Notes under the pieces: generated by a model
Database searches by the model: none
The model's input: only the letters and a program-made list of their open reading frames with translations
What the model was told of the DNA's origin: nothing
Translations under genes and position numbers: made by a program
Shown: positions 45,836-54,375 of the stretch, one piece after another
Numbering within the stretch: the first letter of the stretch is position 1
How the letters are laid out: every line of letters starts with the position of its first letter
Assembly (NCBI GenBank): GCA_933228895.1
Contig: OW121846.1
Location: 51,044,107 to 51,108,106, forward strand
Reading direction: 5' to 3'
Source of the DNA: Platycnemis pennipes
Taxonomy: Eukaryota > Arthropoda > Insecta > Odonata > Platycnemididae
DNA: 64,000 nt

Positions 45836-46656
45836 TACGCGGCGGAATTACTTCCGCACGCCCTGTCGTTTTTTTTGCATGAAATTAACGGAATAGCATA
45901 AAGTGTGATCGTGATTTTGAATTTCCGTATCTTTGGCCACGCAGTCCCGACGCACGTACAACGCTTGTTCTAATTCGCCTGGTGCCGTGATTTTCCAGCG
46001 CTGTGCTTTTTTGGAAAAACTAATCGCAAGAGAAAAAAAGAACTTAAGCTCTGTAATCATATAATTGTAAGTGTCTACCGAAATTTTCGGGTGATCGGGC
46101 GAAATATTCGGGTGAGAGAGAGTTTCGAATCAAGGACGTCGCTTGGAAATTGATAAAAAACCAACGGTAACAATTAATTTTGAAGAATTAATGCATTGCA
46201 CCTTTTCAGGAGCATGTTAGAATCACCCGAACATTTCGGTAGACATTTACAATTATATGATTACAAAACCTAAATTCTTTTTTTCTCTTGCGATTAGTTT
46301 TTACAAAAAAGCACAGCGCTGGACAATAACGGCACCAGGCAAATTAGAACAAATGTTGTACGTGCGTCGGGACTGCGTGGCCAAAGATACGGAAATTCAA
46401 AATCGCGATCACACTTTATGCTCTTCCGTTAATTTCATGCAAAAAAAACGACAGGGCGTGCGGAAGTAATTCCGCCGCGTACTAATTACGTGATTTAGGT
46501 AAATAACGTAATTAACTATTTTAGGTACTAATTACGTAATTTTAGCAAATTACGTAATTATTATGTAAAATAGTTAAAATGCATCCCGGGTAAACAGATT
46601 AAAAATATGTAAAACCAGGGAAAGTCGTACGACGAAATTGCGATGAAAAAAAAATT

Positions 46657-46724
46657 GGACTCGAAGAGTCTCGAACTTGGAACGTCGACATTGTGAAGCG
46701 AGTACTCTACCCCTAACCCAAACT
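46657..46724 (-). repeat. tRNA-like module in right foldback arm
   Basis: This is the mirror copy of 45593-45660, differing at only two positions: ACTCGCTTC in place of ATTCGCTTC, and TTCCAAGTTCGAG in place of TTCCTAGTTCGAG. The change places AAGTTCGAGACTC at the B box. Both arms would direct any pol III transcription inward, toward the loop. Confidence 0.45.
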
Positions 46725-46915
46725 GCACTGATTATATACGGCTAATTATTGGCTTTATATTAGCAATCAAATATTTCAAACTCGTTTTTTGACGAAGTTT
46801 CTGGATATATAACCCTATATGGGGGGTGATTCGTAAATAACTCATCAAGGACTACCTGCCTGGCAAATTTCGTCAAAATCCTAGACCCGGAACTCGGACA
46901 CTCCCCTTGTGAGAT

Positions 46916-47757
46916 GTTTTGTCATTTGGTAGTTACCATATAATTTTGAAGAATAAAAATCGGAATTCTATTATTATGCGTTACGATTTCTGGTACCAAG
47001 GGAAATTAATTGGTAATATTTGCTGGTCCCAAGTACTATTTCCCACGTTTTAATTATTTGAACTAAACTATTCATTGCATCTGTAATTACTCTTTGATTT
47101 CCATAACAAAGCGAAATCAATGTGGAATGAAATTTATTTCCGCGGTTCTCAAATAATCAATACGAAAACTAATTACATCTGTTGAAAAACTTAGGCAATC
47201 GACCAATACGACCATTTAATAGCCATTGATGAGAGCATAAGGCAGATCTTCAGTGGTTACGAATTTTTGATCTTTCGTTTTCGCTGTCCCAAAATTTATC
47301 TCTGCATAAAAGAGATGACAATATGAATGAATCGCGTGCCAACGCTCACCTGAGTTTTGGAACCCGTTCACATCTATAGATTTAACCAGGTCTTACGCAA
47401 ATGAGATGAAACATGAATACTAAGTGTATAGAAAGTGGCTTGAATATTGTTCATTCCAGCGACAAAGCCAAATTTGACATGTCCCAGAACCCGTGAATAA
47501 CTGGGGCCCAAACTTTAACGCGCAGAAAACCCAAGTGCTCTTACAGAATGCAGGGTGTCGTGAGAATGCAATGAAATACGCGGTTGGGTCAAAGTAGCCT
47601 GTGTCTGGATACAAAAGGTTAGACTCGTGGACAGTGTCTGAAGACAATCTCTTTCATGACAGATCCATTGTTTCATTGCGTATGTACGCGTTACTAGCAT
47701 CGATCATACCGATTACCAACAGAACCAGAGTGTTTAATCAGAAGCTGGTCTAATTCT
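46916..47757. other. Spacer without recognised genes
   Basis: No repeat or coding signal could be supported. Two overlapping minus-strand frames (61 and 75 codons at 47420-47700) have no recognisable domain. Confidence 0.45.
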
Positions 47758-48058
47758 TGGGAGATCAGTTAGCGGTGGCGGCAAGAATACAATATTTCCA
47801 TCCTGAGAGTCCGGGTTTAGTCCCTTTTAAGGCAGATTTTCTTTGATATACCCGATAAGTACGGTGTGGAGAAAACTTCAAGTACTTCTCCGTCCTCCGG
47901 GGACGTTAATCCGTGGTCCCCTCGTCGCCTTCTTTCAGAGGAGGCTGATGTGGATGCATAGTTTTGCTCCTCCTTCCCTCCGTCCAATGAGAAATTCGCA
48001 ACCATATCCGATTGCCCACATATCCTAAATGGTACAATTGACGTTATCAGTCGGTTGC
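47758..48058 (+). repeat. SINE-A, full length but diverged
   Basis: Head: TTGGGAGATCAGTTAGCGG, GGTGGCGGCAAGAATACAAT and a fair B box in CCGGGTTTAGTCCC. Body: GTACGGTGTGGAGAAAACTT, CAAGTACTTCTCCGTCCTCC and GGGGACGTTAATCCGTGG, then TCCCCTCGTCGCCTTCTTTC. The tail has CTCCTCCTTCCCTCCGTCC, CACATATCCTAAATGG and finally TATCAGTCGGTTGCC. The whole family order is present. Confidence 0.85.
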
Positions 48059-48712
48059 CTTCTTCGAACAACTAACCGTCGGTCTGCTTTCTAAGTTTTG
48101 AGCTCACGTACAACGGCACGAAAGTAGAAATATTACAACTCAGTGTTTATATTGTACAGCATCGTTTAGCATAACTTTAATCCTAAAACAACATCCAGAC
48201 TCTGAGTCCGATTCGATCCAGCGACCATTTGGTTGCCAGGCGGCATATTCCCGTGGCCGGCAAAGTGTGTGAAAGTCACATCATCTGGGTAGGAGTTTCA
48301 GTTCCTTTCCCATTATCTCCCTGGTTACCAAGGAATTTTAGGGGTAGAATAATCTGGTGCATAGAAAATCTCTCAACTTTGTAGGTTAGAAACGACGAAA
48401 GAGGTATCTTGCAAATTTTGAACCGGGTATTTCAGGGAAAAGCTCTCCCCTTGCGTGATGAAATAAAGGCTAATAATAAATAAATACGTCACTTATGACA
48501 ATGAAAAGCCAATGAATACGGTCTTTCGTATAATATTCTCATGAGTCGCTTATTTGCATGAGCTCAAAGGGAATGCAAGGAATCATTTGACGGAGATGAA
48601 CTATATCCACAGACGCTCTACCAGTTAACAATAACTCCTTGTCTCGTAGGAATGATCTAGAGGTATTGATTGCCTAGGATTCAAGTATCCAGATGGATAC
48701 CATGGGCAGACA
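48059..48712. other. Spacer without recognised genes
   Basis: A GATTCGATCC string at 48210-48219 resembles a B box on either strand without a convincing A box. Positions 48589-48613 are an exact inverted match to 45059-45083 (25 nt). No gene was seen. Confidence 0.4.
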
Positions 48713-49155
48713 CGTAGCCAGGGGGGGGGCTTCAGTCTCTCCCCCCCCCCCCCCCCCCCCCCCCCCCGAAATTTTTTCCGAGTGAGTTTGTTGTTCTGAT
48801 TTTGACTGGGCATGATAATCCGGATTAAACGGCATATAATTGTAGTACTAAGTGTCTTGAAACGTGATCACTAGTTGGATGCATGTATGTGGATTGCTCT
48901 TTTGAATTTGATATGTAGGTACGTATGCGTTGAACTTCTCTTCTGAGACCGGTCAAATTAAGTGCTTCATGACAAGGTAAGCAGTGAACTTTACCAGTGA
49001 GAAGAGATAGTAATGGGAACTGTGAAAGTAAATACCAATCATTGAAAATTAAGAAGAGATATGTAACATGTTGGCAACGAACGGGCAAGGCTGATTTGAA
49101 GTTAGGCTACACTAGACTTAGCCCCCCCGCCCCCCGAAGCAAATTTCTGGCTACG
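48713..49155. mobile_element. TIR element with CGTAGCCAG ends and C27 tract
   Basis: The left end is CGTAGCCAGGGGGGGGGCTT and the right end, read inward, is CGTAGCCAGAAATTTGCTTC followed by GGGGGGCGGGGGGGC. Both ends therefore carry CGTAGCCAG plus a G-rich subterminal block. Uninterrupted runs of G9 (48721-48729) and C27 (48741-48767) face each other and would form a G/C hairpin. The 443-bp interior contains no transposase. Target duplications are not obvious. This is a non-autonomous DNA-transposon-like element of unassigned superfamily. Confidence 0.65.
48741..48767. repeat. C27 homopolymer
   Basis: Twenty-seven consecutive C on the plus strand. Such a run mutates rapidly and is hard to sequence, so the stated length may not be exact. 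It belongs to the left subterminal region of the CGTAGCCAG element. Confidence 0.95.
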
Positions 49156-50604
49156 GACCTACCTATGAGAATATATTAATGCAATGAATGAATTCATGAA
49201 TATTTTGGCGAATACATGAATAGGTACCTGAACGAATATCGCGGTTGACTGCCGCGGCGTCTCAATGACTACTAGAATAACAGGACGAATGCAAGAGTAA
49301 CCAAACGAATGCCTGATTACTCCGATGAATACACAAGTACCTGGGCAAAAGCTTCTGTTCTCATTTGAACGCGCGAGAACCCAAGAGTTCTTTCATGTTC
49401 ACTGCATTACGTCGGTACCCAAAGAACCTGCAAATGTGAAGAAACCCATCAAGTTCCGTGTTCCTAGGATGGTCGCATAAACTCGAAAAACCGTATACCT
49501 ATCCCTGTGTATGCCCAAATTGCACGCAAAAAAATGGCACGAGGACGAAGATTCCCTTTTCGCGCGCCCTTGGTGAGACTCGCGTAGAATAATGAGGGCG
49601 CAGATGTATGTGCACTTTCATCCATGCCAGAGAAATTGGAAGAATATTCGAGAACCCATGATTTGAGACGATGTGGAATTTTGAATGGGAATCACGGTGG
49701 AGAATCTAGATGGATACTTCTTTTTTCACATTCCCGTGGCGTTCCTTTGAACATACCTTTCTCTTATTCCCCGTCATTTATTCATCCCACTCTCGTACTT
49801 AATTATCCTTATTTTAAAAATAGACGATATTCCTCCGTCGGAAATTTTGTACAGTTGTCAACGGTGATGGAGAATTCATTTTCTGGAGCTTTGCACAAAT
49901 AAGAGGGGCTGGAATATTTTAAGGGGCGCTCACATAAGTATTATGGCACCACAGTGAATGGTTTGAGTAAAAACGAAGAAATGTCCTGAATGGGCAGGAA
50001 ATATCCGTCATTCCCCCCTTCATGTAAATTTCATGGCTCATAACTTCGATTTGATGTCGCTAAAAAAACAACTCTTTCACGATCGCATCCGAAATATCAA
50101 TTCAAATCAAGTTCAAGTACAAATGATAAAGAAAAACTCGTCCAAGAGTGCCAGTGTCGTAAAAACACTCATCACAACAGAAAGGTAACGCATCATCACC
50201 ATTGTAATTTAATCTTAAGGTAAGATTGCTAAAAGCAGCCCCATTCCATTTTTTTGTCCATTGATTGCTATGTCAGCCGCACTCGGGCACCTTTTCATCT
50301 CAAATCCAATATCAAGTAATGCAAAAGAATTAAAATTCTATCGTCTTTCAAGCTCCGTTTTGAATTTTCCTTTTTACATTCTACCAATACCTTGTGCTTA
50401 CGTCATTGTTCGTTTTTTTAAACAACGCGATATTTATGGGCATATATAACGTAATAATGAAACATCCAAATGGACGTAGCATTCGTAAAAAATCACAGGG
50501 CAGTCTGATATGGCGACACAAAAAGAAAATACACCAAAACAAAGATTCTTCTTAAATTGTCGGGTGCATGCAGTCTCCTGCCTCAGAGTAGTACGCAGCG
50601 CCAT
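49156..50604. other. Spacer without recognised genes
   Basis: A plus-strand frame of 92 codons at 49624 and shorter ones elsewhere have no recognised domains. Direct words like GAATGAATTCATGAATA and ACGAATGC recur around 49180-49330 as loosely periodic GAATAC/GAATGC motifs, possibly an eroded tandem array. Confidence 0.4.
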
Positions 50605-50628
50605 GGCGACCGGGCGAAAGAATACGTG
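50605..50628 (+). repeat. 24-bp inverted repeat, left copy
   Basis: GGCGACCGGGCGAAAGAATACGTG here is exactly complementary to 51362-51385. The pair brackets the LINE-C copy and its insertion (50655-51320), about 25-40 bp outside each end. The other LINE-C copy at 42 kb does not have it. Confidence 0.85.
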
Positions 50629-50713
50629 AGTGCGTGTGTATCTGTGTGTGTTTGCATATGTACTCAATCAGTCTATTAAATGAATTAAATTGAGAATCAT
50701 TGTCAGATAGCAG

Positions 50714-50856
50714 TAAAGGTAGTTGTTTCAGGCTTGATTTGGTGGAATATCATAGCGAAAGAAAATGGTGTCACCTGAAGATGGTGTTGTACACCGAAAC
50801 CGGTCAAATTAAATATCTTTATTTTTGTGGAAAATTGCCATTTTTTCTTTCGTTTC
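50714..50856 (+). mobile_element. 143-bp insertion with 12-bp target duplication and hammerhead-like core
   Basis: The segment is bounded by an exact direct repeat, GTCAGATAGCAG, at 50702-50713 and 50857-50868. The paralogous LINE-C copy reads straight through this point (junction near 42638-42643), so it represents the empty site. Within the insertion, CGAAAGAAAATGG (50756-50768) and CCATTTTTTCTTTCG (50838-50852) are complementary apart from two bulged bases and enclose the hammerhead-like motif. No protein is encoded. Variable-length target duplications and hammerhead motifs are known in Penelope-like elements, which makes a Penelope-derived or retrozyme-like fragment the leading inference. 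Confidence 0.7.
50775..50805 (+). ncRNA. Hammerhead-ribozyme-like core motif
   Basis: The order of conserved hammerhead elements is present: CTGAAGA (50775-50781, matching CUGANGA), a four-pair stem II GGTG/CACC (50783-50786 with 50792-50795) with a five-base loop, GAA plus the paired A (50796-50799), a self-complementary ACCGGT at 50799-50804 in place of stem III, and C at the cleavage position 50805. Stem III would have no loop, so it could form only between two molecules or in a dimer. The bases flanking the core do not form a normal stem I. Catalysis is therefore uncertain. Confidence 0.45.
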
Positions 50857-51305
50857 GTCAGATAGCAGGTTGAAAATTAGACCTAATCCCTTAAACAAAT
50901 TCCAAGACCATATTTTCAGTGATGATGTTAAATATATTTTCAAACCCCAGCTTACTATGGTAGAATGGACCATAATAACAAACTTAGAGAAATTGATTGC
51001 CGAACTGACAGATTCAAAATGTCTCTTTTTCCTCGTACAATTAGGGATATGAACACCGGTAAATATATCCAATACGAGTGTAGCAATGGATAACATTGGT
51101 AGCTGCATGCTGGTATAAGGACTTGAAGCTAACCCAGCTAACAGCATGTTTTTGCATTTTTGCTTTGCTATTTTTATCTTTTTTAAATGGTGAAGTTTAG
51201 AACAGTATATAAATAGTTAACTTTTTTTTAATTATGATGTGTAGTGCATGTTTGGTGAGAATTCACCCTCTGCCGCACACCTTTATGGTGTCTTGCAGGG
51301 TATTA

Positions 51306-51365
51306 TGTAGATGTAGATGTATATCTACATATAAATGTACATATTTATGTATGTACATATACACG
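51306..51365. repeat. Simple-repeat tail (ATGTAG/ATGTAC-rich)
   Basis: Directly after the LINE-C 3' end, GTAGATGTAGATGTA passes into ATCTACAT and then into ATGTACATATTTATGTATGT. The first part is the family's normal 3' tail. The remainder looks like slippage and palindromic expansion of it. Confidence 0.6.
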
Positions 51366-51385
51366 TATTCTTTCGCCCGGTCGCC
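51362..51385 (-). repeat. 24-bp inverted repeat, right copy
   Basis: Exact complement of 50605-50628. Outside it the flanks diverge at once (AATTTTTC here against CCATGGCG there, after orientation), so there is no shared flanking sequence to explain the pair as a large inverted duplication. Confidence 0.85.
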
Positions 51386-51389
51386 AATT

Positions 51390-51960
51390 TTTCTCTCGCG
51401 AGCCAAATAAGGAATGTATTTGGCAATCTCCCCTGCTACCGGCGCAATCCCTTGAAATTCTTCTTCCCCTGGCACGCGACGATCCAAACTCCACACCGGT
51501 CCCGAGATTTTGTGTCAGCGCCATCAGATTGTGGGAGAGAGTGAAGGCACGAGTCACGTTCGATCCTCTTTGTCTGCACGGACTGGACAGGGGATGGAGG
51601 AGGAAAGATAAAAATAAAATAAAAAGCGGGGCTCGCAGGAGAGAATTGCGCGGGAAGAGGAAGGAAAAAGGGGAGAGTGAGGCACAGTTCGCAATGGCAA
51701 TGTTGAGTATTATAGAGGGTGGGAGACGAGCGGGGACGCAAAGGCTTTGAAATGTGTGCCTCACTCACCTAATCATTGTCGTTTGGAGGAACTCGGGGAC
51801 ACGGTGGGTGCACTTAACAATGGCCGGGTGAGGACGCGGACCTTGCTTCTTCCGGCACATAATGCAACGCGATGCGAGCGAGGAAGAGCGGCTTAAAATG
51901 TACCGGGCGTTTTTTTTCCGTATGGAAGCACATCCAAATATGGGCCTCACTGGGTTCTGT
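51390..51960. other. GC-rich segment, possible promoter or exon region
   Basis: Composition becomes GC-rich with scattered CpG. A TCGCGAGCC occurs at about 51395, GGCACGCGACGATCC at about 51471 and GCAACGCGATGCGAGCG at about 51862. Overlapping frames of 61-139 codons occur on both strands, and the 139-codon minus frame (51345-51764) has no recognised domain. No supported gene model. Confidence 0.3.
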
Positions 51961-52098
51961 ACAAGTTTTTATCTGATTTATTTCGGGACAAAATTGAAAT
52001 TTGTATCAAATTTTTGTCTTGATTTTCCAAAGAATTTCAACCATTTTGCATTCACACACATCGTTGAGAGTTATGTAAAGGTTAAATTCAAAGTCGAC

Positions 52099-52190
52099 GT
52101 ATATTACATCTATATCTGCATAATACCCTGAAAGCCACCCTTAGGGCGTGTGGCAGGGTGTGAGTTATCACCAGGCAGGTACAGAGAGCA
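52099..52190 (-). mobile_element. LINE-C 3' terminus
   Basis: The plus strand reads ACATCTATATCTGCATAATA, CCCTGAAAGCCACCC, AGGGCGTGTGGCAGGGTG and TGAGTTATCACCAGGCAGG. These are the same blocks in the same order as the LINE-C end at 42153 and, inverted, at 51320. The following 350 bp do not match the other copies by eye, so only the 3' end is claimed. Confidence 0.7.
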
Positions 52191-54089
52191 CTTACTGACA
52201 TGCAGATGTGCAGAAACAATACTACCCGGGAAAAACACTACTTATATAAAACCAAAATTGACAATACTACCCTGAGTAAAATATTAAACATGCAATCTCA
52301 AAATACGTGAAATTTAAGCTGTCAAGGGCACTAAATAGGTATTAAATACAAAGTAATATTATAGTTTATAATCGGGTGTTTATTTCTATAATTATTCGCA
52401 TTATAAAGGTCACTCAGTAATTTCTCGGTTTCTGTAAATAAGTTAAATTGTGAAGTTATATCTCCTAGAGTATGCATATTAATAATTATTTTCCACAGTA
52501 TAGCAACTTTGAGGAATGGAGACCAACCCATACATACTTTTATATACGTAACTAGAGTGAGGGAGGAACTTGTCATTCTAACTGTGCCCTCAATAAGAGT
52601 TGATCAGGGGTTGGTTAATCAATTTAATGTTGACGTACATTAGCGTTTAAAAACACTACACTATCCAAAAATACATAGTTTTAAAGAAAAAAACTCAGAT
52701 AAAATAAAAAATAATATTTTGGCTGTACTAAGGATTTTATACGATAAGCTAGGATTTTTGCGTCAGCACGTATGTTGCTGCTGCTAAATAAGCTTTCAAT
52801 AAAAAAAATTTACTCACTAAAAAACTGGTCCCCATATCAGAACACATGAGCTTCTTTATACAAAGACCGAGTTGGAACGTCATGAATGCAAAAAACTCAA
52901 CATGGGGACCCATGGGACTCGGAAAATCCCGGTTGCTTGGCAGTTGGGTGGGACGAGTGAGAGGGGCAATGGTAGGACGGGCAGGAAGGCAGTGGGAAGG
53001 AAAGTCGGAGTAAGGAACGACAGAGCGGCGGAAACAGTGTTTTTTTCCCTTCTCTTTCAGGGAAAAACCTAAAAACGAAATGGGGGAGGGGGAGCGAAGG
53101 AACTCGGGTGGTGGGAGTCTTGGGAGTTAGTCGGGAGAGTTAGTCTCAGCGATCGGTATCTTTATTCTGTCATCATCGAGAACGGGAGAGAGAAACGTCC
53201 ATTACCATCACATTAAACACACGGAATGTTGAGGGAACGCGTTCAGAAAGAAAATTTCGAGTGATTTACTTGCTTCGCCGAGACCGGTTACCATGGGAGC
53301 CCCGTTGTCGATGCCGGCAAAACCCGCCAGTCTTTCGGCTGCCATAAAAGTCCCAATGCGCCTAATAGTGGGTTATTTCTGGAGTTTGTGAGCATTTAGA
53401 TTGATCGAAGAAGGTTCTCAAAGGTCCCTGTGCACCGAGCATTTTCAATTTTCCCGAATCTGCATTGAATATTTTTCGCCCTCCACGAAATTTTCTGTTG
53501 AAACGATTACGAGCTAATGAAAAAAGTCATGTATTGCTCGATTTAGAGCTATTGCCTCCGAGTTATTCATCCTTTAAAATGTTCAATGGTTAGCTTTTAT
53601 GATTTCCTTATGCAGGTCACTGAATATTATTTCTTCAGTTTGATTAATAAGGAGAGAGTAAATTGGTATTGGAGCGTTACTCCGGTATTTAAATGGCAAA
53701 ACAAAATTATATCCTCATCGTTACAATTTCTAGGAAGTGCCATCTAATTTCTTTATTGCCTTACATGTATTCCTGTTCCGATTTAGTTTCAACGCCGCAA
53801 CAAATGTGAGACTTATTGGACCATATCCCTAGCGAAGCAACCCATGAATTTAATCACAAGACGATTGATAAGTCTTAAGTATTCATTGAATTCTTTCACA
53901 TTGGAAGCCGTTATATTCAGTCATAAACCGCATCTAATAAAGTTATGGAATGTTATTGCTTTAACTTGTACTATTTATCGCTTAATGAAGTCGTTTTCAC
54001 TTTACTAAAACTACCTTATTTATTTGCAGAAACCTAAGCTTTTAGGGTAAGCTTCGCGAGATACAACAAGGGAAGAAGCAAAGCATTAT
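52191..54089. other. Spacer with a GC-rich patch, no gene recognised
   Basis: AT-rich except 52900-53350, where purine-rich sequence with a G-rich cluster near 53080 and a GCGATCGG at about 53148 appears. A 66-codon frame at 52872 (plus strand) is Arg/Gly-rich without a known domain. No feature is supported. Confidence 0.4.
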
Positions 54090-54375
54090 ATGCATATGGG
54101 TCATTCCATGTCGATTCGACCATATAATTGCCCTTAGGATAATCGATTTTGACCATACTTGGTTAAACGTCAATCTTTGATAAGAAAATAAAAACCCCCT
54201 TACCGTTTTACAAAATATGCGACCGTTTAGGACAATTTGCAACGTTGCGGAATTCGGATTTTGCAAAAGTGACTAAGCATTTTACGGTGTATCTTCCGGA
54301 CTATTAAGGCTACAGATGTAAAAAACGGATTTTTTAAAGGTCTTGAATTGAGCAAATACAACTGCTTTTCAAAAA
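54090..54375 (-). repeat. Dispersed repeat D, left inverted copy
   Basis: On the minus strand it reads GACCTTTAAAAAATCC, TTACATCTGTAGCC, CACCGTAAAATGC, AGTCACTTTTGCAAAATCCG and AACGGTCGCATATTTTG, then GGTCAAAATCGATTATCC and finally CATATGCATATA. The same ordered blocks occur on the plus strand at 55175-55462. There are no clear element ends or protein domains, and similarity fades beyond the stated limits. Confidence 0.7.

Larger units (their letters stand above)
45402..46915. mobile_element. Foldback element with 694-nt inverted arms
   Basis: The left arm (45402-46095) and right arm (46222-46915) are reverse complements over 694 nt with no net gap: every landmark I checked obeys left + right = 92317. 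A 126-nt unique loop lies between them. The element proper probably begins CAAGGGGAGTGTCCGAG at 45408 and ends at 46909, flanked by TGA on both sides (45405-45407 and 46910-46912), a possible 3-bp target duplication. No transposase is encoded. By hand comparison about 17 positions differ, and 14 of them lie in the innermost 250 nt of each arm. The superfamily is not assigned. Confidence 0.93.
50655..51320 (+). mobile_element. LINE-C, 5'-truncated copy interrupted by a small insertion
   Basis: The coding direction is plus. Positions 51001-51057 encode RTDRFKMSLFPRTIRDMNT, the Jockey/CR1-like reverse-transcriptase C-terminus, after an upstream FSDDVKYI/LNKFQ stretch. The 3' UTR ends TTGCAGGGTATTATGTAG and then a short (ATGTAG)n tail. 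It aligns with the minus-strand copy at 42153-42690 throughout, except for 155 extra bases (50702-50856 or equivalently 50714-50868) that the other copy lacks. Frame changes show it is inactive. Confidence 0.8.

Noticed and set aside
45848..46469. Paired 70-codon frames as a conserved small protein
   Set aside because: The pair is produced by the inverted repeat, and most nucleotide differences between the two change the amino acid.
48195..48260. tRNA-like segment with a GGATCGAATCGGA B-box-like string on the minus strand
   Set aside because: No A box at the proper distance, no matching family elsewhere in the window and no plausible cloverleaf.
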